Assembly: GCA_018813765.1 (NCBI GenBank)
Contig: JAHJBC010000006.1
Coordinates: forward strand, 620,001-684,000
Direction: 5' to 3'
DNA length: 64,000 nt
DNA from: Gammaproteobacteria bacterium
GTDB lineage: Bacteria; Pseudomonadota; Gammaproteobacteria; Burkholderiales; Gallionellaceae
Positions within the stretch are counted from its first letter, which is position 1, and the number at the start of each line of letters is the position of its first letter. The notes under the pieces are model-generated. The model saw nothing but the letters and a program-made list of their open reading frames with translations. It did no database searches and was not told the DNA's origin. Shown here in pieces: positions 27,786 to 34,859 of the stretch. A program made the translations under genes and the position numbers.

Positions 27786-28471
27786 TCGAACTGCTGAACG
27801 TCAGCCGCACCTTCACCGTCGGCGACCAGCAAGTCGCCGCGCTGCGCGACATCAACCTCCGGCTCGACGCGGGCGAGTACATCTCCATCATGGGGCCGTC
27901 CGGCTCCGGCAAATCCACCATGCTCAACATGCTCGGCCTGCTCGACCGGCCGAGCTCCGGCACCTACCTGCTTGACGGCGGCAACGTCACCGAACTGAAC
28001 GACGAACAGCAGGCGCGCGTGCGCCGCGAGAAGATCGGCTTCGTGTTCCAGTCCTTCCACCTGGTACCGCGCCTCACCGCCGCGCAGAATGTCGAGTTGC
28101 CGATGATCCTGGCCGGCATCCCGGTAGAGGAACGCAAGGCGCGCGTGCAGGTGCTGATGCAGAACTATGGCCTGTCGGACCGCGCCGACCACAAACCCGA
28201 CCAGCTCTCAGGCGGCCAACGCCAGCGCGTCGCCATCGCGCGTGCCACGGTGATGAACCCCACCGTGCTGCTGGCCGACGAACCGACCGGCAATCTCGAC
28301 CGCAACACCGGTTGGGAGGTGCTCAAGCTGCTGGAGGGCTTGCTGGAGCAGGGCATCACGTTGGTGGTGGTGACGCATGATGCCGAGATCGGTGCGCGCG
28401 CGCAGCGCCGGATACATATGCTGGACGGGCGCATCCTTTCCGACGAGGCGAATCAAAATGATTCAAAGTAA
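27782..28471 (+). CDS. ABC transporter ATP-binding protein (MacB/LolD type)
   Basis: A 229-residue ATPase that powers the exporter encoded around it. Walker A is GPSGSGKST (near residue 38), the signature is LSGGQRQRVAIARA, Walker B is VLLADEPTGNLD, and the switch histidine is in VVVTHDAE. It is a stand-alone ATPase, not fused to a permease as in E. coli MacB, and must pair with the two permeases downstream. It is followed by a 114-bp repeat element before the first permease. Confidence 0.92.
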   Translation: MIELLNVSRTFTVGDQQVAALRDINLRLDAGEYISIMGPSGSGKSTMLNMLGLLDRPSSGTYLLDGGNVTELNDEQQARVRREKIGFVFQSFHLVPRLTAAQNVELPMILAGIPVEERKARVQVLMQNYGLSDRADHKPDQLSGGQRQRVAIARATVMNPTVLLADEPTGNLDRNTGWEVLKLLEGLLEQGITLVVVTHDAEIGARAQRRIHMLDGRILSDEANQNDSK

Positions 28472-28481
28472 TACTCATCCC

Positions 28482-28595
28482 CGTCATACCGGCGAAGGCC
28501 GGTATCCAGTGCAGTTATTCAATATGCATTTGGTTTTCGTCCTGCTGCGCAGGGCTTGTTCAATTTGCTGGATTCCGGCCTGCGCCGGAATGACG
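28482..28595. repeat. Three-hairpin intergenic repeat, copy A
   Basis: A 114-base element. Its 28-base ends are inverted repeats of each other (28482-28509 and 28568-28595, beginning CGTCAT and ending ATGACG), and each end is itself a hairpin (ATACCGGC/GCCGGTAT and ATTCCGGC/GCCGGAAT). The 58-base middle contains a third hairpin, CCTGC-TGC-GCAGG (28541-28553). The same element occurs at 29836-29949 with an inverted middle and at 48715-48827. It fills the gap between the ATPase and the first permease. Confidence 0.92.
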
Positions 28596-28601
28596 AGGTA
28601 A

Positions 28602-29810
28602 ATGAAACTCGCCGACACTATCCAGTTCGCCTCCGGCAGCCTGCGCGGCAGCCCGACGCGCACGCTGCTGATGATGCTGGCGATGTCCATCGGCGTGGCG
28701 GCGGTGGTGGTGCTCACCGCGCTGGGCGAAGGTGCGCGCCGCTATGTGATCGACCAGTTCTCATCTCTTGGCACCAACCTCGTCATCGTGCTGCCGGGTC
28801 GTACCGAGACCGCCGGGATCGGGCCCGGCCTGATGTCGGGGCAGACCCCGCGCGAGATCACGCTGGAAGATGCGCAGGCGCTGCTGCGTAGTCATGCGGT
28901 GAAGCAGTTCGCGCCGCTGACGGTCGGCTCGGCCACGCTATCGCGCGATGCGCTGAATCGCGAGGTGGTGGTGCTCGGCTCCACATCCGATCTGCTCGAA
29001 GTGCGCCACATGGGCATCGCCCTCGGCCGCTTCCTGCCCGCAGGCGACATCAACGAGGCGACACCGGTGTGCGTGCTGGGCAACCAGATGAAGCGCGAAC
29101 TGTTCGGCAACGAGCAGGCCGTGGGGCAGTGGGTACGGCTGGGTGACCGGCGCTTCCGCGTCATCGGCGTGCTGGCATCGCAGGGCGAATCGATGGGCAT
29201 GCGCACCGATGAGTTGGTGATCATCCCGGTCGCTGCCGCGCACCAGTTGTTCAACACCTCCGGCCTGTTCCGCATACTCATCGAAGCGAAGAGCCGCGAG
29301 CATATCGAGCAGGTCGTGCGCGATGCCGAGGCGATCATGACCGAGCGCCACGGCGGCGAGCGCGACGTGACTGTCATCACTCAGGACGCGGTGCTGCAAA
29401 CCTTCGATCGCATCCTCACCGCGCTGACCATGGCCGTGGGCGGCATCGCCGCCATCAGCCTGGCCGTGGCGGGCGTGCTGATCATGAATGTGATGCTCAT
29501 TGCGGTGGCGCAACGCGTCAGGGAGATCGGCCTGCTCAAGGCGCTGGGCGCGCCCGGCAGGCAGATACGCAACCTGTTCTTCGCCGAAGCGGCGCTGCTC
29601 TCCGGCATCGGCAGCATCGCCGGGCTGGCGCTCGGCTATACCGGCAGTTTCATCATCGGCCAGGTCTACCCGATGCTGCCGGTGTCGCCGCCCTGGTGGG
29701 CGGTACTGGCCGCGACCATGACCGCGCTCGGCACCGGCATCCTGTTCAGCGTGTGGCCCGCGCGGCGCGCGGCGAAGCTCGATCCGGTGGCTGCACTGGC
29801 AGGGAAATGA
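28602..29810 (+). CDS. MacB-type ABC permease, first of two
   Basis: A 402-residue FtsX/MacB-family permease. One membrane segment near the N-terminus (about residues 20-45) is followed by a periplasmic MacB core domain (about 50-260) and three C-terminal membrane segments; the conserved REIGLLKALGA coupling motif lies between the second and third segments. The start at 28602 follows GAGG only three bases upstream; that site lies at the edge of repeat A. It is similar in length and layout to the second permease but clearly different in sequence, suggesting a heterodimeric pump. Confidence 0.88.
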   Translation: MKLADTIQFASGSLRGSPTRTLLMMLAMSIGVAAVVVLTALGEGARRYVIDQFSSLGTNLVIVLPGRTETAGIGPGLMSGQTPREITLEDAQALLRSHAVKQFAPLTVGSATLSRDALNREVVVLGSTSDLLEVRHMGIALGRFLPAGDINEATPVCVLGNQMKRELFGNEQAVGQWVRLGDRRFRVIGVLASQGESMGMRTDELVIIPVAAAHQLFNTSGLFRILIEAKSREHIEQVVRDAEAIMTERHGGERDVTVITQDAVLQTFDRILTALTMAVGGIAAISLAVAGVLIMNVMLIAVAQRVREIGLLKALGAPGRQIRNLFFAEAALLSGIGSIAGLALGYTGSFIIGQVYPMLPVSPPWWAVLAATMTALGTGILFSVWPARRAAKLDPVAALAGK

Positions 29811-29835
29811 TGGGTAAATTCAAAATCACAAACTC

Positions 29836-29949
29836 CGTCATACCGGCGAAGGCCGGTATCCAGCGAATTGAACAAGCCACGCGAAGCGTGACAAACCCTA
29901 ACTGCATGTTGAATAACACCACTGGATTCCCGCCTTCGCGGGAATGACG
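29836..29949. repeat. Three-hairpin intergenic repeat, copy B
   Basis: A 114-base copy of the element at 28482, with its 58-base middle in the opposite orientation. The left end is identical to that of copy A; the right end forms ATTCCCGC/GCGGGAAT. The central hairpin is CACGC-GAA-GCGTG. The right end provides GGGA (29940-29943) nine bases before the likely start of the second permease and also contains an in-frame ATG at 29944. Confidence 0.92.
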
Positions 29950-29952
29950 ATT

Positions 29953-31152
29953 ATGTACCTGCGCGACCTCATCACGCTCACCAGTTCCAGCTTCCTCACC
30001 TACCGCATGCGCAGCTTTCTCACCGGGCTGGGCATCGCCATCGGCATCGCGGCGGTCATCCTGCTCACTTCCATCGGCGAGGGCCTGCACCAGTTCATGT
30101 TGGCCGAGTTCTCGCAGTTCGGCACCAACATCATCAGCGTGCAGCCGGGCAAGACGCAGACGCAAGGCGGCAACGTCGGCATCTTCGGTTCGTCCAGACC
30201 GCTGACGCTGGAAGACGCGGATGCATTGCGTCGCCTGCCTTACGTTGAATATGTGATCCCCGGTCTGGTGGGCAATGCCGAGGTGCGCTATGAAGGCCGC
30301 ACGCGCCGCACCATGGTGCTGGGCGAAGGGCGCGACTTCGGCAAGGCTTTCACCATGAAGGTGCAGAGCGGCAGCTTCTGGACCGACGAAGACAACGAAC
30401 AGGCGCGCGCGCAGGCGGTGATCGGATCCAAGATACAGCAGGAACTGTACGGTGGCCGCAACCCGCTCGGCAGTTGGCTGCGCATCGGCGGCCAGCGTTA
30501 CCGCGTGGTCGGCGTGATGGAATCGAAAGGGCAGATCCTCGGCATGGACATGGACGATGCCTTGTTCATCCCGGCAGCGCGCGCGATGGAACTGCTCAAC
30601 CGTCCCGGCCTGATGGAGGTCAACGTCAGCTACCGCGCCGATGTGCCCGCCGACACGGTCGTCCGTCTCATCAGGGCGCGCATGACCGAAATGCACGGGC
30701 GCGAGGACTTCACCATCATCTCGCAGGAACAGGCGCTGGAGGTGCTGAGCTCGGTGCTCGACATCATCACCTTCGCCGTCGCTGCGCTGGGCGGCATCTC
30801 GCTGCTGGTCGGCGCGGTCGGCATCCTTACCATCATGACCATGGCCGTCACCGAGCGCACCGCCGAGATCGGCCTGCTGCGCGCGCTGGGTGCGCGCGAG
30901 AAACAGGTACTGACGCTGTTCCTGAGCGAAGCGATGATCCTCTCCGCGCTGGGGGGATTGATGGGGCTGATCATCGGCGTCGGCATCTCGCAGGGCTTGC
31001 ATCTGTTGTTCCCGGCCTTGCCGGTGCACACGCCCTGGCTGTATGCGGTGCTGGCGGAACTGACGGCGGTCACGATCGGGCTGGCGGCGGGCGTCGCACC
31101 GGCCATGCGTGCTGCGCGGCTGGACCCGGTGGAGGCGCTGCATGCAGAGTAA
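29953..31152 (+). CDS. MacB-type ABC permease, second of two
   Basis: A 399-residue permease with the same layout as its neighbour: N-terminal membrane segment, MacB periplasmic core, and three C-terminal membrane segments with TAEIGLLRALGA as the coupling motif. I chose the ATG at 29953 (MYLRDLITL), because it aligns with the start of the first permease; the ATG at 29944 lies within the repeat and adds three residues. With adaptor, ATPase and two permeases the operon resembles MacAB-like and Lol-like exporters. Whether the two permeases form one heteromeric pump is inference. Confidence 0.87.
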   Translation: MYLRDLITLTSSSFLTYRMRSFLTGLGIAIGIAAVILLTSIGEGLHQFMLAEFSQFGTNIISVQPGKTQTQGGNVGIFGSSRPLTLEDADALRRLPYVEYVIPGLVGNAEVRYEGRTRRTMVLGEGRDFGKAFTMKVQSGSFWTDEDNEQARAQAVIGSKIQQELYGGRNPLGSWLRIGGQRYRVVGVMESKGQILGMDMDDALFIPAARAMELLNRPGLMEVNVSYRADVPADTVVRLIRARMTEMHGREDFTIISQEQALEVLSSVLDIITFAVAALGGISLLVGAVGILTIMTMAVTERTAEIGLLRALGAREKQVLTLFLSEAMILSALGGLMGLIIGVGISQGLHLLFPALPVHTPWLYAVLAELTAVTIGLAAGVAPAMRAARLDPVEALHAE

Positions 31153-31203
31153 AATTTGGCCACGGATACTCATGCCGTTGTAAAAAATGTTGATAGGATT
31201 GTT

Positions 31204-32049
31204 ATGCTGAGTTACCGCCACGCTTTCCACGCCGGCAACCATGCCGATGTGCTGAAGCATTTCGTCGAGTTGCAACTGCTGCGCTACCTCGCGCAGAAAG
31301 ACAAGCCATTCTGGTACATCGACACCCATGCCGGTGCCGGCTGTTACGAACTGGATAGCGAATACGCCGGGAAGAACGCCGAATACGAAAGCGGCATCGC
31401 GCGGCTGTGGCATGCCGCCGATCTGCCTGCATCGCTGGCGGAATACGTGGCGATGGTCAAATACTTCAACCCGGAGGGTGTGCTGCATCTGTATCCCGGC
31501 TCACCGCTGGTCGCGCTGGATTCCATGCGCGAACAGGATAGATTGCGATTGTTTGAACTGCATCCGTCCGACTTCGATATCCTCGAGCAGAACTTTGCCG
31601 GGCACGACACCCACGTACTCATGCAAAAGGCGGACGGGTTCGGCGCACTCAAAGCCCTGCTGCCGCCGCCGCCGCGCCGCGCACTGGTGCTCATCGATCC
31701 GCCCTATGAAGAAAAACAGGACTACCAGCGCGTGGTCAGTGCGCTGAAGGAGGGCCTGAGACGCTTCGCCACCGGAACCTATGCCGTGTGGTATCCGCAA
31801 CTGCAGCGCAGTGAATCCCAGCAACTGCCCGATCAGTTGCGGCAGCTTCCCGTCAAAAGCTGGCTGCATGTCGCCCTGAGCGTACAGCGCCCCTCGCTGG
31901 ACGGCTTCGGCATGCACGGCAGCGGCATGTTCGTCATCAACCCGCCGTGGACTTTGCATGCCACCCTGCAGGAAGTGATGCCGGTGCTGGCGTCGCGCCT
32001 GGGGCAGAACGGCGAGGGCAGTTTTGTGCTGGAACAGCAAACTGCGTGA
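31204..32049 (+). CDS. rlmJ: 23S rRNA (adenine-2030-N6)-methyltransferase
   Basis: Methylates A2030 in 23S rRNA using S-adenosylmethionine. The 281 residues match the length of E. coli RlmJ (YhiR). The N-terminus MLSYRHAFHAGNHADVLKH is a family hallmark, and the catalytic DPPY motif begins at about D165 (LIDPPYEEK). The start at 31204 is preceded by AGGA; the longer frame from a TTG at 31156 is not supported. The gene ends one base before earP, so the two are probably co-transcribed. Confidence 0.94.
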   Translation: MLSYRHAFHAGNHADVLKHFVELQLLRYLAQKDKPFWYIDTHAGAGCYELDSEYAGKNAEYESGIARLWHAADLPASLAEYVAMVKYFNPEGVLHLYPGSPLVALDSMREQDRLRLFELHPSDFDILEQNFAGHDTHVLMQKADGFGALKALLPPPPRRALVLIDPPYEEKQDYQRVVSALKEGLRRFATGTYAVWYPQLQRSESQQLPDQLRQLPVKSWLHVALSVQRPSLDGFGMHGSGMFVINPPWTLHATLQEVMPVLASRLGQNGEGSFVLEQQTA

Positions 32050-32050
32050 C

Positions 32051-33196
32051 ATGAAAAGTGCTGCAACATCCTGCGACATCTTCTGCACCGTGGTAGACAA
32101 CTACGGCGACATCGGCGTGTGCTGGCGGCTGGCGCGGCAACTGGCGAACGAGCATGGTTTGCAGGTGCGGCTGTGGGTGGACGACCTGAAGAGTTTCGGC
32201 AGGCTGTGTCCGGACGCGAATGCCGATCATGGCAGGCAAATTTGTCGGGAAGTCGAGGTGCGTCGCTGGCCGGCGGATTTTCCGGCGGTCGAACCTGCCG
32301 ATCTGGTGATCGAGGCCTTCGCCTGCCGTTTGCCCGAATCCTATGTGCAGGCGATGGCCGCACGCGAACCCGGGCCGGTATGGGTGAACCTCGAATACCT
32401 GTCCGCCGAGGATTGGGTGGATGGTTCGCACGGCCTGCCTTCGCCGCACCCGACGCTGCCGCTGACGCGTTATTTCTTCTTCCCCGGCTTCACACGCCAG
32501 ACCGGCGGCCTGCTGCTGGAGCATGACCTGCTCGCGCGGCGCGATGCGTTTCAGTCCGATGCTGCGACACAGGGGCGCTACTGGCAGTCGCTGGGCGTGC
32601 CCGAACGGCAGCCGGGCGAGTTGCGCGTCTCGTTGTTCAGTTACGAGAACGAGGCGATTGAGGATTTGTTGCGCTGTTGGGAGCGGGGCGATCAACTGGT
32701 CACATGTCTGCTACCGGAAGGGCGCTCCTTGCCGCAGGTAGCGGCGTTCTTCGGGTATCCCGGCGGGAAAGCAGGCGATGTCTGGCAGCGCGGCAAGCTG
32801 CGCGTCCATGTGCTGCCTTTCGTCGAACAGGAGCGCTACGACGAGCTGTTGTGGGCCTGCGATGTCAATTTCGTGCGCGGCGAGGATTCCTGCGTGCGTG
32901 CGCAATGGGCGGACAGGCCCTTCATCTGGCACATCTATCCTCAACACGACGGAGTACATCTGGCGAAACTGGAAGCCTTGCGGCTGCGCTATACCGAGGG
33001 GTTGCCGCCCGAGGCGGCGCTGGCGGTCAGGAATCTGTGGCGGGCCTGGAACGGCGGGCCGGACGTCGCCGGGTCGTGGCTGAGGTTTTACAGCCAATAC
33101 AAGGTGTTGGAGGGGCGCAGCCGGGCATGGGCTCAGTGGCTGGCGTCGAACAATCTTGCATTGAATTTGCTGGCTTTTTACCGCCAAACTGAATAG
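32051..33196 (+). CDS. earP: EF-P arginine rhamnosyltransferase
   Basis: Attaches rhamnose from dTDP-rhamnose to arginine 32 of elongation factor P, activating it to rescue ribosomes stalled at polyproline. The 381 residues match the EarP (formerly DUF2331) family. The catalytic region DNYGDIGVCWRLARQL contains D16 and D20, and the nucleotide-sugar site RGEDSCVRAQWA contains E278. The EF-P gene with the required arginine follows immediately, which confirms the assignment by context. dTDP-rhamnose synthesis genes are not in the window. Confidence 0.95.
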   Translation: MKSAATSCDIFCTVVDNYGDIGVCWRLARQLANEHGLQVRLWVDDLKSFGRLCPDANADHGRQICREVEVRRWPADFPAVEPADLVIEAFACRLPESYVQAMAAREPGPVWVNLEYLSAEDWVDGSHGLPSPHPTLPLTRYFFFPGFTRQTGGLLLEHDLLARRDAFQSDAATQGRYWQSLGVPERQPGELRVSLFSYENEAIEDLLRCWERGDQLVTCLLPEGRSLPQVAAFFGYPGGKAGDVWQRGKLRVHVLPFVEQERYDELLWACDVNFVRGEDSCVRAQWADRPFIWHIYPQHDGVHLAKLEALRLRYTEGLPPEAALAVRNLWRAWNGGPDVAGSWLRFYSQYKVLEGRSRAWAQWLASNNLALNLLAFYRQTE

Positions 33197-33199
33197 AAT
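33194..33199 (+). promoter_or_regulatory. -10 box of a likely efp promoter
   Basis: TAGAAT overlaps the earP stop codon (its TAG is the stop) and lies 37 bases before the efp ATG. No good -35 box is at the right distance, so this is a partial call. It would allow efp to be expressed above the level of earP. Confidence 0.4.
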
Positions 33200-33236
33200 G
33201 CGCGCCTTCGAAATTTCGCTTTAGGCAGGTACCAAA

Positions 33237-33803
33237 ATGAAGATCGCTCAAGAACTCCGTGCAGGCAACGTGGTGATGGTCAAGGACCAGCCGCTGGTCG
33301 TGCAGAAATGTGAATACAGCCGTTCCGGCCGCAGCGGCTCGGTGGTGAAGTTCAAGTTCAAGAACCTGTTGACCGACACGCCCAGCGAGGCGATCTACTC
33401 CGCCGACGACAAGTTCGACCAGATCATCCTCGACAAGAAGGATTGCACCTATTCCTACTATGCCGATCCCATGTATGTGTTCATGGATGGCGAATACAAT
33501 CAGTACGAAGTCGAGAAGGAGAACCTCGGCGACGTGGTGAATTACCTGATGGACGGCATGGAAGACCAGTGCGAAGTGACCTTCTATGAAGGCAAGGCCA
33601 TCTCGGTCGAACTGCCCACCACCATCGTGCGCGAAGTGGAATACACCGAGCCCGCCGTGCGCGGCGACACTTCCGGCAAGGTGATGAAGCCTGCCAAGTT
33701 GGCCGGTTCAGGCTTCGAGCTGCCGGTGGCGGCATTCATCGAGATCGGCGACAAGATCGAGATCGACACCCGCACCAACGAGTTCAAGAAGCGCGCGAGC
33801 TAA
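33237..33803 (+). CDS. efp: Elongation factor P, arginine-32 type
   Basis: Binds between the P and E sites of the ribosome and promotes peptide bonds at consecutive prolines. The 188 residues have the three EF-P domains. The tip of domain I reads SRSGRSGS with arginine exactly at residue 32, the rhamnosylation site of the EarP pathway, rather than the lysine modified by EpmA. The upstream earP gene supplies the modifying enzyme. A strong terminator begins 24 bases after the stop. Confidence 0.97.
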   Translation: MKIAQELRAGNVVMVKDQPLVVQKCEYSRSGRSGSVVKFKFKNLLTDTPSEAIYSADDKFDQIILDKKDCTYSYYADPMYVFMDGEYNQYEVEKENLGDVVNYLMDGMEDQCEVTFYEGKAISVELPTTIVREVEYTEPAVRGDTSGKVMKPAKLAGSGFELPVAAFIEIGDKIEIDTRTNEFKKRAS

Positions 33804-33826
33804 GCCTGCTTCGACGACGTAATATG

Positions 33827-33850
33827 AAGAGCCGCTGCGAAGCGGCTCTT
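33827..33850 (+). terminator. Intrinsic terminator of efp
   Basis: The hairpin AAGAGCCGCT (33827-33836), loop GCGA, AGCGGCTCTT (33841-33850) is followed by TTGTTT. Confidence 0.88.
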
Positions 33851-33858
33851 TTGTTTAT

Positions 33859-33920
33859 GGGAGCGCCGACGTCCCGTCGGCATGGGTGTTTAAATAAGCC
33901 GACGGGACGCCGGCGCTCCC
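33859..33920. repeat. Long inverted repeat between efp and the mutarotase gene
   Basis: Two 23-base arms (33859-33881 and 33898-33920) are inverted copies with one mismatch, around a 16-base A/T-rich spacer. The core is CGACGTCCCGTCGGC. It ends one base before the stop codon of the minus-strand mutarotase gene. It could terminate that gene or be a copy of a dispersed repeat; only one copy is in this window. Confidence 0.8.
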
Positions 33921-33921
33921 G

Positions 33922-34824
33922 TTACAGTTTCTCCACGCTGTACACCGCCACCAGCCGGTGCGTTTCGCCGGGTTGCAGCGTAACCACATTCTCCATTGCA
34001 TTGCCGCTCTCCACGCACACCATGTCGCGATGCAGCGCCGGGCCGAAGTCGCCCATCTTCTCGGCCTTCTCCGTCCACGGGTTCCACACCACGGTGGACT
34101 GGCTGCCCTGCTTGGCGATGCGGATGGCGCGCTTGAGTCCCTTGTCCTCGATCACGCAATCGGCGGGAGTGTTGACGTAGACGCGGTCCACTTCGCTCTC
34201 CACCACGATGCCGTTCTGCTGGGTGAAGCGCGCGAAGTCCTGCACCTTGTCCAGATACTCGCAGTTCTCCAACCCGCGGATGGTCATGTTGGCGACATCG
34301 CTGATCTGGAAATAGGTGTGCAGGGCTTCGCTGAGTTCGAACGGTGCGTTGCTGGTGTTGGCGGTGACGAGTTCGATGCGTAACGCCTTGCCCACGGTGA
34401 CTTCGAGTTGCACGGTGGACGGATGCGGCCATTGCGCGCGGGTGGCGTCGCTCTCGACCAGGCCGAAGCGCAGGAAGGTGGCGCCGTCCGGCAGCGCTTT
34501 GGTCTCCAGCACTTCCCATGGCACGGTGCGCGCATAGCCGTGGCCGGGCAATTTGCTGTCGCTCTTGTGTGCACCGAACCACGGCCAGCAGATGGGAACG
34601 CCGCCGCGTATCGATTTGCCCGGAGCGAACTTGGCCCTGGGAGACAACCAGATGACGGGTTCTTCGCCGCGCGGCTGGAAGGTGGCGACATGCGCGCCCT
34701 GCAGCACGATGTTGGACACGGCATGCTGGTTGGCGACCTCGGCGATGGTCATGCCGTCGGCGATCTCCCTGAATTGCACGTGGTTGCCGATGGCGAAGCG
34801 CTGGTTGAGTTCTGTCAAAGTCAT
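33922..34824 (-). CDS. D-hexose-6-phosphate mutarotase (YeaD-like)
   Basis: Interconverts alpha and beta anomers of hexose 6-phosphates; belongs to the galactose mutarotase-like superfamily. The 300 residues show the family signatures GGVPICWPWFG (near residue 75), the histidine in ALHTYFQISD and the acidic motif in DMVCVESGNA. The start at 34824 was chosen over a much longer frame that runs antisense to the ATPase reading frame. It lies 35 bases after the GspE/PilB ATPase gene on the same strand, with no obvious functional link. Confidence 0.85.
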   Translation of the reverse strand: MTLTELNQRFAIGNHVQFREIADGMTIAEVANQHAVSNIVLQGAHVATFQPRGEEPVIWLSPRAKFAPGKSIRGGVPICWPWFGAHKSDSKLPGHGYARTVPWEVLETKALPDGATFLRFGLVESDATRAQWPHPSTVQLEVTVGKALRIELVTANTSNAPFELSEALHTYFQISDVANMTIRGLENCEYLDKVQDFARFTQQNGIVVESEVDRVYVNTPADCVIEDKGLKRAIRIAKQGSQSTVVWNPWTEKAEKMGDFGPALHRDMVCVESGNAMENVVTLQPGETHRLVAVYSVEKL

Positions 34825-34859
34825 ATGGACACCAGAATGGAAATTGGAAAAATGAATGA

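Noticed and set aside
28377-28601. Short frames across the three-hairpin repeat (translations such as IPAKAGIQ)
   Set aside because: These are translations of the repeat itself and recur at each copy; they are not genes.
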